NCBI GenBank assembly: GCA_035304345.1
Contig: DATGQE010000016.1
Coordinates: 47,032-111,031, forward strand
Direction of reading: 5' to 3'
Length of the DNA: 64,000 bases
Source of the DNA: IDS-8 sp035304345
GTDB taxonomy: Bacteria; Pseudomonadota; Gammaproteobacteria; Steroidobacterales; Woeseiaceae
This document shows positions 25,715 to 34,543 of the stretch, piece by piece. The notes under the pieces were generated by a model. The model ran no database searches. It was not told the origin of the DNA and worked only from the letters and a program-made list of their open reading frames with translations. Both the position numbers and the translations under genes were made by a program. Numbering within the stretch: the stretch's first letter is position 1; the number at the start of each line of letters is the position of its first letter.

Positions 25715-26962
25715 GTGCAGGTGCCCTTCGAGTGGTGGATCGGGCGCCGCTACGTGCGCTCGAAGAGCGGCAATCGCTTCGTGTCGCTCATCTCCGCGAT
25801 CTCCATGCTCGGCATCGCCATCGCGGTCGCCGTGCTCATCGTCGTGCTGTCCGTCGTCAACGGGTTCGAGCAGGAGCTCAGGCTCAGGTTGCTCGCGATG
25901 TCGGCGCACGCGATGGTCGAGAGCCCCGACGGCCGGCTCGCGCACTGGCGCGCCCGGCTCGCGGACGCGGCCGGGCATCCGGAGGTGACCGGGGCGGCAC
26001 CGTACGTCCAGGGCCGCGGCCTGCTCGTCAGCGGCGAAGCATTGAGCGGCGTCGAGCTCCGCGGCATCGATCCCGCCCTCGAGCCGGGGGTGTCCGGCAT
26101 CGGCGATCTCCTGCAGGCCGGTGACCTCGACGCGCTCGAGCCGGGCAGCTTCGGCATCCTGCTCGGGAACGAGCTCGCCCGCCATCTCGGGGCGGCGCCC
26201 GGCGACAAGGTCACCGTCGCGCTCGCGGAGGGCACGGTGACCCCGTTCGGGGTGATCCCGCGCACCAAGCGGTTCACCGTGCAGGGCGTCTACCGGGTGG
26301 GCATGTACGAGTTCGACCGCCGCCTCGCGTTCATCAACCTCGAGGACGCGCAGCGCCTGTTCCGGACGGGCGACGCGGTGACCGGCATCCGCCTCGCCGT
26401 GGCGGACATGTACCGTGCGCCCGCGATCGTGCGGCAGGTGGCGCTGGGGTTCGACGCTCCGGTCGTGGTCGCCGACTGGACGCGGCAGCACGTCAACTTC
26501 TTCCGTTCGATCCAGATCACGAAGTCGATCCTGTTCGTCATCCTGCTCCTCGTGGTCGCCGTGGCGGCATTCAACATCGTGTCCACGCTGGTGATGGTGG
26601 TGAAGGACAAGCAGTCCGACATCGCCATCCTGCGCACGGCCGGCGCGCGCCCGTCGAGCATACTCGGCATCTTCGTCACCCAGGGCACGATCATCGGCCT
26701 CGTCGGCACGCTCGCGGGACTGGTTCTCGGCGTCGCGCTCGCGGCAAATCTCGAGCCGGTGGTCGCTTTCATGGAAGCCGCGTTCGGCATCAAGTTCCTG
26801 GCCGCCGACGTCTACTTCATCAGCGACCTTCCCGCCGACGTGCGCGCGGGCGACGTTGCCAGGATCTGCGCCATCGCCTTCTTTCTCGCGTTGCTCGCCA
26901 CGCTCTACCCGGCGTGGCAGGGCGCGCGCACCCTGCCCGCGGAGGCATTGCGTTATGAATGA
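25715..26962 (+). CDS. lolE: Lipoprotein-releasing ABC transporter permease LolC/LolE (second)
   Basis: This is the second permease of the LolCDE complex, 415 residues, with the same one-plus-three transmembrane layout as the preceding gene (FVSLISAISMLGIAIAVAVLIVVLSV near the N-terminus; SILFVILLLVVAVAAFNIVSTLV later) and the tail LPAEALRYE. Two non-identical permeases fit a LolC/LolE heterodimer; which gene is strictly LolC or LolE cannot be settled by eye. GTG at 25715 abuts the preceding TAG; GTG at 25721 is an alternative. Its stop overlaps lolD by 8 bp. Confidence 0.9.
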   Translation: MQVPFEWWIGRRYVRSKSGNRFVSLISAISMLGIAIAVAVLIVVLSVVNGFEQELRLRLLAMSAHAMVESPDGRLAHWRARLADAAGHPEVTGAAPYVQGRGLLVSGEALSGVELRGIDPALEPGVSGIGDLLQAGDLDALEPGSFGILLGNELARHLGAAPGDKVTVALAEGTVTPFGVIPRTKRFTVQGVYRVGMYEFDRRLAFINLEDAQRLFRTGDAVTGIRLAVADMYRAPAIVRQVALGFDAPVVVADWTRQHVNFFRSIQITKSILFVILLLVVAVAAFNIVSTLVMVVKDKQSDIAILRTAGARPSSILGIFVTQGTIIGLVGTLAGLVLGVALAANLEPVVAFMEAAFGIKFLAADVYFISDLPADVRAGDVARICAIAFFLALLATLYPAWQGARTLPAEALRYE

Positions 26963-27674
26963 GCCCGATTCCGGCGCGCGTTCCGGGAACGTGGTTTTCG
27001 AGTGCCGGCAGGTCGTGCGGCGGTTTCGCGAGGGACCGTCGACGCTCGAGGTGCTTTCGGGAGTGGACCTCACGGTGCACGCGGCGGAGCGCGTCGCGAT
27101 CGTCGGCGCGTCGGGTTCGGGCAAGACGACCCTGTTGCAGATCATGGGCGGGCTCGACACGCCCACCTCGGGCGAGGTGTGGGTGGGCGGGCAGTCGCTG
27201 GCGGCTGCCGACGAGGCCACGAAAGGCGAGATCCGCAACCGCTACATCGGCTTCGTCTACCAGTTCCACCACCTGCTGCGGGAGTTCTCCGCGGAGGAGA
27301 ACGTGGCGATGCCGCTCCTGATCCGCCGGCTGCCGCGCCGCGAGGCATTCGCCGCCGCGCGCGCGCTGCTCGAGCGTGTCGGCCTGGGCGAGCGCCTGGA
27401 TCACCGCCCCGGCGAGTTGTCGGGCGGCGAGCGCCAGCGCGCCGCGGTCGCGCGCGCACTCGTGACGAGGCCTCGCCTCGTGCTCGCCGACGAGCCCACC
27501 GGCAACCTCGACGCGGGCAACGGCGCGCAGGTGCTCGACCTGATGCTGGAGCTCAACCGCGAGCTCGAGACGAGCCTCGTCATCGTCACCCACGACCGCA
27601 CGATCGCGGAGCGCATGGATCGCGTGCTCACCCTGCAGAACGGCGTGCTCACGCCCGGCCTCGGCATCCCCTGA
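26955..27674 (+). CDS. lolD: Lipoprotein-releasing ABC transporter ATP-binding protein LolD
   Basis: LolD is the ATPase of the lipoprotein sorting transporter. The 239-residue protein has Walker A GASGSGKTT, the Q-loop in YIGFVYQFHHLL, signature LSGGERQR, Walker B LVLADEPTGNLD and the H-loop in VIVTHD. FVYQFHHLLREFSAEENV is the characteristic LolD stretch that contacts the permeases. ATG at 26955 overlaps the end of the second permease gene. A weak hairpin with four T's follows the stop. Confidence 0.95.
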   Translation: MNEPDSGARSGNVVFECRQVVRRFREGPSTLEVLSGVDLTVHAAERVAIVGASGSGKTTLLQIMGGLDTPTSGEVWVGGQSLAAADEATKGEIRNRYIGFVYQFHHLLREFSAEENVAMPLLIRRLPRREAFAAARALLERVGLGERLDHRPGELSGGERQRAAVARALVTRPRLVLADEPTGNLDAGNGAQVLDLMLELNRELETSLVIVTHDRTIAERMDRVLTLQNGVLTPGLGIP

Positions 27675-27690
27675 GGGCGCCGGGCCGCGC

Positions 27691-28206
27691 TCACCGGCGC
27701 CGTTGCCGGCGCTTTTCCAGGTAGTCCGCGATCGCGGCCCGCCACAGGAGGTCGAGGACGACGTACACGAGCGCGGCGGCGACCGCCCCGAGCAGCACCG
27801 CCCCGAGCAGGAGCGGCTGCCAGACCGCGAGAAAGCTGCCCGTCAGCCACTCGAGTGAGGGCTCGAACGCGAACGGCCGCGGGCCGAGCCCGAGCAGGTG
27901 CTGGCCGATGCGGTACTCGAGGTAGAAGAGCGGGCCCATCGTCAGCGGGTTCGTGACGAGCGTCACCAGGGCGGCAGCCGGAACGTGGATGCGCAGCAGG
28001 ATCGCGCCGAGCGCCGCGAACAGCATCTGGCCCGGCAGCGGCAGGCAGGCGATGAACGTGCCGAGCGCGGCGCCGGGCACGACGTTGCGGCGCCGGATGC
28101 CCCAGAGCCGGGGATCGTGCAGGAGCGGCTCGAACGGTGCGAGCCACCACCGGCCGTGGAAGCGGTGCCGTTTCCACGTGAACCTGCGGAAAAAGCGTCT
28201 GGGCAT
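27691..28206 (-). CDS. DUF2062 membrane protein
   Basis: This 171-residue protein has a basic N-terminus and three hydrophobic stretches (about residues 45-72, 80-96 and 128-153). The sequence PLPGQMLFAALGAILLRIHVPAA followed by TNPLTMGPLFYLEY is the signature of DUF2062 proteins, often found next to comEC or glycosyltransferases. The function is unknown. It is convergent with lolD and divergent from comEC, with a palindrome between the two start codons. Confidence 0.88.
   Translation of the reverse strand: MPRRFFRRFTWKRHRFHGRWWLAPFEPLLHDPRLWGIRRRNVVPGAALGTFIACLPLPGQMLFAALGAILLRIHVPAAALVTLVTNPLTMGPLFYLEYRIGQHLLGLGPRPFAFEPSLEWLTGSFLAVWQPLLLGAVLLGAVAAALVYVVLDLLWRAAIADYLEKRRQRRR
27697..27716 (+). 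terminator. Weak intrinsic terminator after lolD
   Basis: GCGCCG (27697-27702), loop TTGC, CGGCGC (27707-27712) and TTTT (27713-27716) form a perfect six-pair hairpin with a short T-run, 22 bases past the lolD stop. It overlaps the last codons of the convergent DUF2062 gene. Four T's make it a modest terminator. Confidence 0.4.
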
Positions 28207-28228
28207 CGTGCCGCCGTTTGCGTATCCC

Positions 28229-28245
28229 GCATTACATGGTAATGC
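28229..28245. promoter_or_regulatory. 17-bp palindrome between DUF2062 and comEC starts
   Basis: GCATTAC (28229-28235), ATG, GTAATGC (28239-28245) is a perfect inverted repeat with 7-bp arms. It is markedly A+T-rich for this G+C-rich region and lies in the 98-bp gap between two divergent genes, 60 bp before comEC. This is the usual form of an operator for a dimeric regulator, but I cannot assign the protein. Confidence 0.45.
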
Positions 28246-28304
28246 CCGCCGCGCACCGGAGGGGGAATGCGGGCGCGTAGCGCGGCGCGGGCCCGGGGCG
28301 GGGC

Positions 28305-30578
28305 ATGTTGCGCCACAGCTTGAGCGCGCTCGCCGGGGCCTGGTCGCTGCAGCTCCTCGAGCGCCTGCCGCCCGACGCCGTGCTGCTCGCGCTCGGACCG
28401 GCCGCCGTCCTGCTCTGCGCGTCGCGCCGGCTGCGGCTCGCCGCGTCGTTCCTCGGCGGCGCCTGCCTCGTCGGGCTCGCCGCCGACCGCGTGCTCGACG
28501 ACCGCTTGCCGCGCTCGCTGGAAGGCGAGACGGTCGCGGTGGTCGGGCGCGTGCTCGGCTTTCCGGACGCGCGCACGGACCCGCTGCGCTTCGTGCTCGC
28601 GCCGGAAGGCGCCCCGGAGCTGCCGTCGCGGGTCCGGCTGAGCTGGTACGAAGCGCCGGTCGTGCCGCGCATCGGCGAGACGTGGGCGCTGACCGTCAGG
28701 CTGAGGCGGCCGCGCGGCTTCGCCAACCCGCTGCATTTCGATTACGAGCACTGGCTGTTCCGGCAGGGCATCGGCGGCACCGGCTACGTCATCGCCGGCG
28801 AGCGCGTGCCGGATATGCCGGTGCAGGCTTTGCCGGCGCTGCGCTCGCGCCTCGCGGAGCGCATCCAGGCGGTGCTCGGCAGGGACCCGGCGAGCGCGGT
28901 GCTGCTCGCGGTGACGGTGGGCGCCACGCACGAGATCACCCGCGAAGAGTGGGAGCGCTACGCGGTCACGGGCACGAGCCACCTGATGGCGATCTCGGGC
29001 ATGAACGTCGCGATGGCGGCCGGCGGCGCGGGCCTGCTCGCCTGGGTGCTGGTGGCGCCGTTCTGCCGGCGCGCGAACGTGCGCGACATCGCGGTGACGG
29101 CGGCGGCGCTGACGGCGATCGTGTACGCCGGCATTTCCGGCTTCGAGATCCCGGTGCGCCGGGCGATGCTGATGGCGTTGCTCGTGCTCGCCGGGGTGCT
29201 CTCGCGACGCGAGCTCGAAGGCGGTCACGTGCTCGGCTTTGCCTGCCTCGCGATCGTGGTCACGGATCCGCTCGCCGTGCACGCGCCGGGGTTCAAGCTG
29301 TCGTTCGCCGCGGTCGCCATACTGCTCTGGTACGCGCGCCGCTACCGCCGCCCGGCGCCGCATGCGGGCCTGCCGCGGCGGCTGCTGGCGGCGGCCGGCG
29401 ACCTGGCCGCGCTGCAGGTGACCTTGCTGCTTGGGCTGCTTCCGCTTACCGCGCTCCTCTTCGGCCGCGTCTCCTGGCTTGCGCCCGGCGTCAACCTGCT
29501 CGTCGTGCCGCTGTTCAACCTGGTCACCGTGCCCGCCGGCCTGCTGGGGCTGCTGCTGGACGGGCCGCTGGCGCCCGCCGGTGACGCGCTGCTCGTGCTC
29601 GCGTGGCTCTCGGTGCGGCTCATGCTGCTCGTGATCGACAGGGCTGCCGCGTGGCCGCACGCCCAGGCCAGCGTGGCGTTGCTGCCGCCGGCCATGCTGC
29701 CGGTCGCGTGCCTCCCGGCATTGTGGGCCGCGGCGCCCCCGGGATTCCCCGGGCGACGCCTTGCCTGGATCGCGGCGGCGGCGGTGCTGCTGTACCGGCC
29801 GCCGGCGCCGCCGGCCGGCTGCTTCGACCTCACGGTGCTCGACGTCGGGCAGGGCCTGTCGGTCGTCGTGCGCACCCGCGGTCACACGCTCGTCTACGAC
29901 ACGGGGCCGTCGTTCCGGAGCGGCGGCGACACCGGCGCGCTCGTGGTCGTGCCCTACCTGCGCGCCCGCGGCGTCGCCGGCATCGACATGCTCGTGATCA
30001 GCCACGCCGACAGCGATCACGCGGGCGGTGCGGCCTCGGTGCTCCGCGAGCTGCCCGTGGCGCGGCTCCGCGCCGGCGAGCGCTTGCGCGTGGCACGGCC
30101 CGCAACGGCGTGCAGGGCGGGGCAGGCGTGGCGCTGGGACGGCGTGCGCTTCGCGTTCCTGCATCCTGCCGGGCACGGCGAGACCCGCAACGACGCGTCC
30201 TGCGTGCTCGAGATCGCGAGCGGCGAACGCCGCGCGCTGCTCACCGGCGACATCGAAGCCGGGGGGGAGCGCCGGCTGCTCGCGTCCGGCAGGCTGCGGC
30301 GCGCGGAGCTCGTCGTCGTCCCCCATCACGGCAGCCGCACGTCGTCGGGTTCCGCGTTCGTGGAGCGCGTGCACGCGCGGGAGGCGATCGTGTCCGCAGG
30401 GTACGACAATCGCTGGGGATTGCCGCGCGGCGAGGTGGTCGAGCGCTGGCAGGCGTCCGGCGCGCGTGTGCTGAACACGGCCGAAACCGGCGCCATCGAC
30501 TATCGCGTCTGCCCCACGGACGGTGCGGTCCTGCTCGGCCGCCGGCGCATCGATGCGCGCCGCTACTGGCACGAATGA
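28305..30578 (+). CDS. comEC: DNA internalization competence protein ComEC/Rec2
   Basis: ComEC is the inner-membrane channel for single-stranded DNA in natural transformation. The 757-residue protein has an N-terminal membrane part and OB-like region, the Competence domain (SHLMAISGMNVAMAAGG through the helices to about residue 480) and a C-terminal metallo-beta-lactamase domain with ISHADSDHAGGA and PHHGSRTSSGS. All three parts are intact, so uptake could be functional if pilus and DprA genes exist elsewhere. ATG at 28305 is the start. The gene order DUF2062-comEC-exbB is kept in Pseudomonas. Confidence 0.92.
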   Translation: MLRHSLSALAGAWSLQLLERLPPDAVLLALGPAAVLLCASRRLRLAASFLGGACLVGLAADRVLDDRLPRSLEGETVAVVGRVLGFPDARTDPLRFVLAPEGAPELPSRVRLSWYEAPVVPRIGETWALTVRLRRPRGFANPLHFDYEHWLFRQGIGGTGYVIAGERVPDMPVQALPALRSRLAERIQAVLGRDPASAVLLAVTVGATHEITREEWERYAVTGTSHLMAISGMNVAMAAGGAGLLAWVLVAPFCRRANVRDIAVTAAALTAIVYAGISGFEIPVRRAMLMALLVLAGVLSRRELEGGHVLGFACLAIVVTDPLAVHAPGFKLSFAAVAILLWYARRYRRPAPHAGLPRRLLAAAGDLAALQVTLLLGLLPLTALLFGRVSWLAPGVNLLVVPLFNLVTVPAGLLGLLLDGPLAPAGDALLVLAWLSVRLMLLVIDRAAAWPHAQASVALLPPAMLPVACLPALWAAAPPGFPGRRLAWIAAAAVLLYRPPAPPAGCFDLTVLDVGQGLSVVVRTRGHTLVYDTGPSFRSGGDTGALVVVPYLRARGVAGIDMLVISHADSDHAGGAASVLRELPVARLRAGERLRVARPATACRAGQAWRWDGVRFAFLHPAGHGETRNDASCVLEIASGERRALLTGDIEAGGERRLLASGRLRRAELVVVPHHGSRTSSGSAFVERVHAREAIVSAGYDNRWGLPRGEVVERWQASGARVLNTAETGAIDYRVCPTDGAVLLGRRRIDARRYWHE

Positions 30579-30653
30579 GGCCGGGAGCGGGCGGCGGGCA
30601 GGGGAATTTTGGCACGCCTCGCTGTATATTTCGGCTTTCGCCGGGCGGAGCAC

Positions 30654-31277
30654 ATGGTCGAGATCGTAAAAAGCGGCGGCTGGCTGATGGCCCCGATCAT
30701 CCTCTGCGGGATCATCACGCTGGGCATCATCCTCGAGCGTTTCTGGACGCTGCAGCAGAAGCGCGTGCTGCCCGAGGACCTCACGGCCAAGGTGTGGGGC
30801 TGGGTGAAGCGCGATGCGCTGGACCAGCGGCAGATCCAGAGCCTGCACCAGAGCTCGCCGCTCGGGCGCATCCTCGCGGCCGGGCTCATCAACCGCGACC
30901 GCGAGCGTTCGGTGATGAAGGACAGCATCGAGGATGCCGGCCGTCACGTCGTGCACGAGCTCGAGCGCTACCTGGACACGCTCGCGACGATCGCGGGCAT
31001 TTCCCCGCTGCTCGGGCTGCTGGGAACGGTGTTCGGCATGATCAAGGCGTTCACGGCGATCACCGCGCACGGCGTCGGCGATCCGACCGTGCTGGCGGGC
31101 GGCATCGCGGAGGCGCTCATCACCACGGCCGCCGGACTGTCGGTCGCGATCCCCGCGCTGATCGGGTACCGCTACTACCGCAACCGCGTGGACACGCTGG
31201 TCGTGAACATGGAGAAAGAGGCGATCAAGCTGGTCGAGGCGCTGCACCGGCGCCAGTCGGCGGGGGGCGGCAGTTGA
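30654..31277 (+). CDS. exbB: MotA/TolQ/ExbB proton channel family protein
   Basis: This 207-residue inner-membrane protein has a short periplasmic N-terminus and three transmembrane segments (about residues 10-30, 108-132 and 156-176). LLGLLGTVFGMIKAF and ALITTAAGLSVAIPALI are the family proton-channel helices. With the following ExbD/TolR-like gene it forms an energising motor. No TonB or TolA gene is adjacent, so its partner is unknown; position before msbA and lpxK suggests an envelope role. ATG at 30654 has GGAG five bases upstream. Confidence 0.88.
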   Translation: MVEIVKSGGWLMAPIILCGIITLGIILERFWTLQQKRVLPEDLTAKVWGWVKRDALDQRQIQSLHQSSPLGRILAAGLINRDRERSVMKDSIEDAGRHVVHELERYLDTLATIAGISPLLGLLGTVFGMIKAFTAITAHGVGDPTVLAGGIAEALITTAAGLSVAIPALIGYRYYRNRVDTLVVNMEKEAIKLVEALHRRQSAGGGS

Positions 31278-31708
31278 AGCTGTCCGTCAAGCCGCGGCCG
31301 GAGCCGGACGTCAACCTCACCTCGCTGATCGACGTCGTGCTGCTCCTGGTGGTCTTCTTCATGGTGTCGACCACGTTCGTGAAGGAATCGGAGCTGGCCA
31401 TCCGGCTGCCGGAAGCGGACAATGCGGCACGCCCGCAGGCGGTCGACAACCGCATCGACGTCACGATCACGGAGCAGGGCATCTTCCTCATCAACGGGCG
31501 CGAGCTCATCAACAACCGCCCCGAGACGATCAGGAAGGGCCTGGAGGACGTGTCGGGCGGCGACACGTCGCTGCCGCTGACGATCAGTGCCGACGCGAAT
31601 GCCCGCCACCAGGACGTCGTCACGGCGATGGACGTGGCCGGCCGGCTCGGCTTCGTCAAGATCAATATTGCCGCGATCAACGATCCGCAAGACGATTCGC
31701 AACAGTAG
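31274..31708 (+). CDS. exbD: ExbD/TolR family biopolymer transport protein
   Basis: This 144-residue protein has a short cytoplasmic start, one transmembrane segment (about residues 17-36) carrying the channel aspartate in SLIDVVLLLVVFFMVSTTF, and a periplasmic domain. It pairs with the ExbB-like protein encoded just upstream. TTG at 31274 overlaps the preceding stop (TTGA) and no better start exists in frame. It lies 28 bp before msbA. Confidence 0.9.
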   Translation: MKLSVKPRPEPDVNLTSLIDVVLLLVVFFMVSTTFVKESELAIRLPEADNAARPQAVDNRIDVTITEQGIFLINGRELINNRPETIRKGLEDVSGGDTSLPLTISADANARHQDVVTAMDVAGRLGFVKINIAAINDPQDDSQQ

Positions 31709-31736
31709 GGTGGCCGTCACTGTCCCGGGCCCCGCA

Positions 31737-33494
31737 GTGAGCGACATCGACCCACACGCTGTCTCGGTTTACCGGCGGCTATGGTCCTACGTGCTCCCGT
31801 ACCGCAAGGTCGGGATCGTGGCCGTCATCGCGATGGCCGCCACCGCGGCCGTCGAGGCCGGGCTCGTGTCGCTCGTCAAGCCGCTCACCGACGAGGTGCT
31901 GGTCGCACAGAAGCTCGAGACGGTGCGCTGGATGCCGCTCGCGTTCATTGCCATCTTCATCGCGCGGGGACTGACCGGCTTCGCCACCGAGATGTCGCTC
32001 GGCTGGATCGGCCGCGGCGTGATCAGCGCGCTGCGGCGCGACGTGTTCAGGAAGTTCCTCACGCTGCCGTCGAAGTTCTTCGAGACGCAATCGACCGGTC
32101 CGCTGCTCTCGCGAATCACCTACAACGTGGAGATGGTCGCCGAGTCGGTCACCAGCGTGGTGACGATCCTCATCCGCGACGTGCTCACGGTGGCCGCCGC
32201 GGTGGCGGTGATGCTGTGGCAAAGCGTGCGCCTGTTCCTGTTCGTGCTGATCCTCGTGCCGGTCATCGCCGCCATCATCCGCGTTCTCGGCAAGGCTTTC
32301 CGGCGCTACAGCGGCCGCATCCAGGACTCGGTCGGCGAGGTCAGCCAGGTCGCGGAGGAGGTGCTGACCGCCAACCGGATCGTGAAGATCTTCGGCGGTT
32401 ACGAGTACGAGCGTGACCGCCTGGCCGAGGTGGACGAGCGCAACAGGCGGCAGAACCTCAAGCTGATTCGCTCGCGCTCGCTCGGCGTCGGCGTCACTCA
32501 GCTCGTGTTCGGCATCGGCATCGCGGTGATCATCTACATCGCCGGGCGGGAATCGGTGGAGGGCAATCTCACGCCCGGCAACTTCATGGCGTTCTTCGGC
32601 GCCATGATGCTCATGCTGCAGCCGCTCAGGCGCATCACGAACGTGAACGCGACGCTGCAGCGCGGCATCGCGGCCGGGGACAGCCTGTTTCGCATCATCG
32701 ACGAGCCCGACGAGGTCGATTCCGGCCAGCACCGGGCCGACACGGTGAAAGGCGACGTCGAGTACCGCAACGTGCGTTTCTCGTACGGCGGTGACCAGGG
32801 CCTCGTGCTCGAGGACGTGAACCTGCGCATCCCGGCCGGCAAGACGCTCGCGATCGTGGGGCATTCCGGAAGCGGCAAATCGACGCTGGTGAGCCTGCTG
32901 CCGCGTTTCCACGACGTGGACGCCGGCGAGATCCTGCTGGACGGCGTGCCGGTGCGGGAATACGCGCTGGACAACCTGCGCTCGCACATCAGCCTCGTGA
33001 GCCAGGACATCGTGCTGTTCAACGACACGATCGCCAACAACCTCGCCTACGGCCAGCTTCGCCACTGCACGCGGGAGGAGCTGCTCGAGGCGGCGGAGGC
33101 GGCGCATCTCACGGAGTTCATCGAGACGCTGCCGCAGGGCCTCGATACGATGGTCGGCGATCGCGGCGTGCTGCTGTCGGGCGGCCAGCGGCAGCGCGTG
33201 GCGATCGGGCGGGCGCTGCTCAAGAATGCCCCCGTGCTGATCCTGGACGAGGCGACCTCGTCCCTCGACACACAATCCGAGCGCCACATCCAGGAGGCGC
33301 TCGGCGCCCTCATGCGTGATCGCACGGTGCTCGTGATCGCGCACCGGCTGTCGACCGTGGAGAATGCCGACGAGATCGTCGTGCTGGATCGCGGGCGCAT
33401 CGTGGAGTGCGGAACGCACCGGGATCTCCTCGAGCGCAACGGACATTACGCTGCCCTGTACCGCATGCAGTTCTCCGACGAGCCGCCCGCGTGA
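31737..33494 (+). CDS. msbA: Lipid A export ABC transporter MsbA
   Basis: MsbA flips lipid A-core from the inner to the outer leaflet of the inner membrane. The 585-residue half-transporter has six transmembrane helices in the N-terminal 320 residues and an ATPase domain with GHSGSGKST, LSGGQRQR and VLILDEATSSLD. GTG at 31737 gives a start that lines up with E. coli MsbA; GTG at 31710 would add nine residues. The genes lpxK and kdsB downstream complete an LPS cluster. Confidence 0.95.
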   Translation: MSDIDPHAVSVYRRLWSYVLPYRKVGIVAVIAMAATAAVEAGLVSLVKPLTDEVLVAQKLETVRWMPLAFIAIFIARGLTGFATEMSLGWIGRGVISALRRDVFRKFLTLPSKFFETQSTGPLLSRITYNVEMVAESVTSVVTILIRDVLTVAAAVAVMLWQSVRLFLFVLILVPVIAAIIRVLGKAFRRYSGRIQDSVGEVSQVAEEVLTANRIVKIFGGYEYERDRLAEVDERNRRQNLKLIRSRSLGVGVTQLVFGIGIAVIIYIAGRESVEGNLTPGNFMAFFGAMMLMLQPLRRITNVNATLQRGIAAGDSLFRIIDEPDEVDSGQHRADTVKGDVEYRNVRFSYGGDQGLVLEDVNLRIPAGKTLAIVGHSGSGKSTLVSLLPRFHDVDAGEILLDGVPVREYALDNLRSHISLVSQDIVLFNDTIANNLAYGQLRHCTREELLEAAEAAHLTEFIETLPQGLDTMVGDRGVLLSGGQRQRVAIGRALLKNAPVLILDEATSSLDTQSERHIQEALGALMRDRTVLVIAHRLSTVENADEIVVLDRGRIVECGTHRDLLERNGHYAALYRMQFSDEPPA

Positions 33495-33505
33495 GCAGGG
33501 AGGCC

Positions 33506-34543
33506 ATGCGTAGCTCACACGCGTTCTTCACTCGCGTCTGGTACGGGGATTCCGCGTGGCAGCGGGCGCTCGCGCCGCTCGCCTGGCTGTTCGGCTTCGC
33601 CGTACGCCGGCGCCGCGAGCTGTACCGCGCCGGGTTCCTGCGCCGCGCCAGGGCGCCGGTGCCGGTCGTCGTCGTCGGCAACCTGACCGTCGGCGGGACC
33701 GGCAAGACACCCGTGACGCTGTGGCTGGCCGAGAACCTCAAGGCCCGGGGGCTGAAGCCCGGCATCGCGAGCCGCGGTTACGGCGGCCGGGTCGGGCCGG
33801 TGCCGCTGCACGTGACCGACGCGAGCGACCCGGCGACCGTCGGCGACGAGCCCCTCCTCCTGGCCCGGCGCGCGATCTGCCCGGTCGTCGTGCACCCGGA
33901 CCGCGCCGCCGCCGCCGGGCTGCTGGCGGCCATGGGGTGCGACGTGGTGGTGCTCGACGACGGCCTGCAGCACTATCGCCTGCACCGGGATTTCGAGATC
34001 GCGGTGGTGGACGGCGCGCGGGGCTTCGGCAACGGGCGGCTGCTGCCCGCGGGCCCGTTACGCGAGCCCGTCGAGCGGCTCGAATCCGTGGACCGGGTGC
34101 TGCTGAAGCACCCGGGAGCCGGGCGGCCGGCCGCGCTCGACCGCCCCGGACTGCCGGTGACGCCGTTCCGGCTCGCCGTGCGCGGCGTGGAAAGCGTTCA
34201 CGGAGGACGGAGGATGGACATCGCCGAATGGGCGGGCAGGACGGTGCACGCGGTCGCGTGCATCGGCGATCCCGACAGCTTTTTCCGGCTCCTCGAGGAG
34301 CACGGCCTCCGTGTCGTGCCGCACCCGTTTCCCGATCATGCGCGGCTGTCGGCCGCCGACCTCGCCTTCGACGACGAGCGGCCGGTGCTCATGACCGAAA
34401 AGGACGCGGTCCGGTCCGCGCACGTCGCGCCGCCGAGGAGCTGGTTCGTCGCCGTGGACGTGGAGATTGCCGAAGGCGAGGACGTCGGCTGGCTCGACGA
34501 GCTCGCCGCGCGCGTGCGCGGGCCGGCGGAGGCGCGCACGTGA
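33506..34543 (+). CDS. lpxK: Tetraacyldisaccharide 4'-kinase
   Basis: LpxK phosphorylates the lipid A precursor at the 4' position on the inner membrane. The 345-residue protein has an N-terminal membrane-binding helix (WYGDSAWQRALAPLAWLFGF), the P-loop VGNLTVGGTGKTP, SRGYGGR and VVLDDGLQHYRL. ATG at 33506 is preceded by GGGAGG and is preferred over GTG at 33491. Its stop overlaps the GTG of kdsB. Confidence 0.95.
   Translation: MRSSHAFFTRVWYGDSAWQRALAPLAWLFGFAVRRRRELYRAGFLRRARAPVPVVVVGNLTVGGTGKTPVTLWLAENLKARGLKPGIASRGYGGRVGPVPLHVTDASDPATVGDEPLLLARRAICPVVVHPDRAAAAGLLAAMGCDVVVLDDGLQHYRLHRDFEIAVVDGARGFGNGRLLPAGPLREPVERLESVDRVLLKHPGAGRPAALDRPGLPVTPFRLAVRGVESVHGGRRMDIAEWAGRTVHAVACIGDPDSFFRLLEEHGLRVVPHPFPDHARLSAADLAFDDERPVLMTEKDAVRSAHVAPPRSWFVAVDVEIAEGEDVGWLDELAARVRGPAEART

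Noticed and set aside
30609..30653. Upstream TTG start for exbB
   Set aside because: It would add 15 residues without similarity to the family, whereas ATG at 30654 has a ribosome binding site.
27963..31247. Minus-strand open frame of 1094 codons opposite comEC and exbB
   Set aside because: Shadow of comEC, whose domains are all intact on the plus strand.
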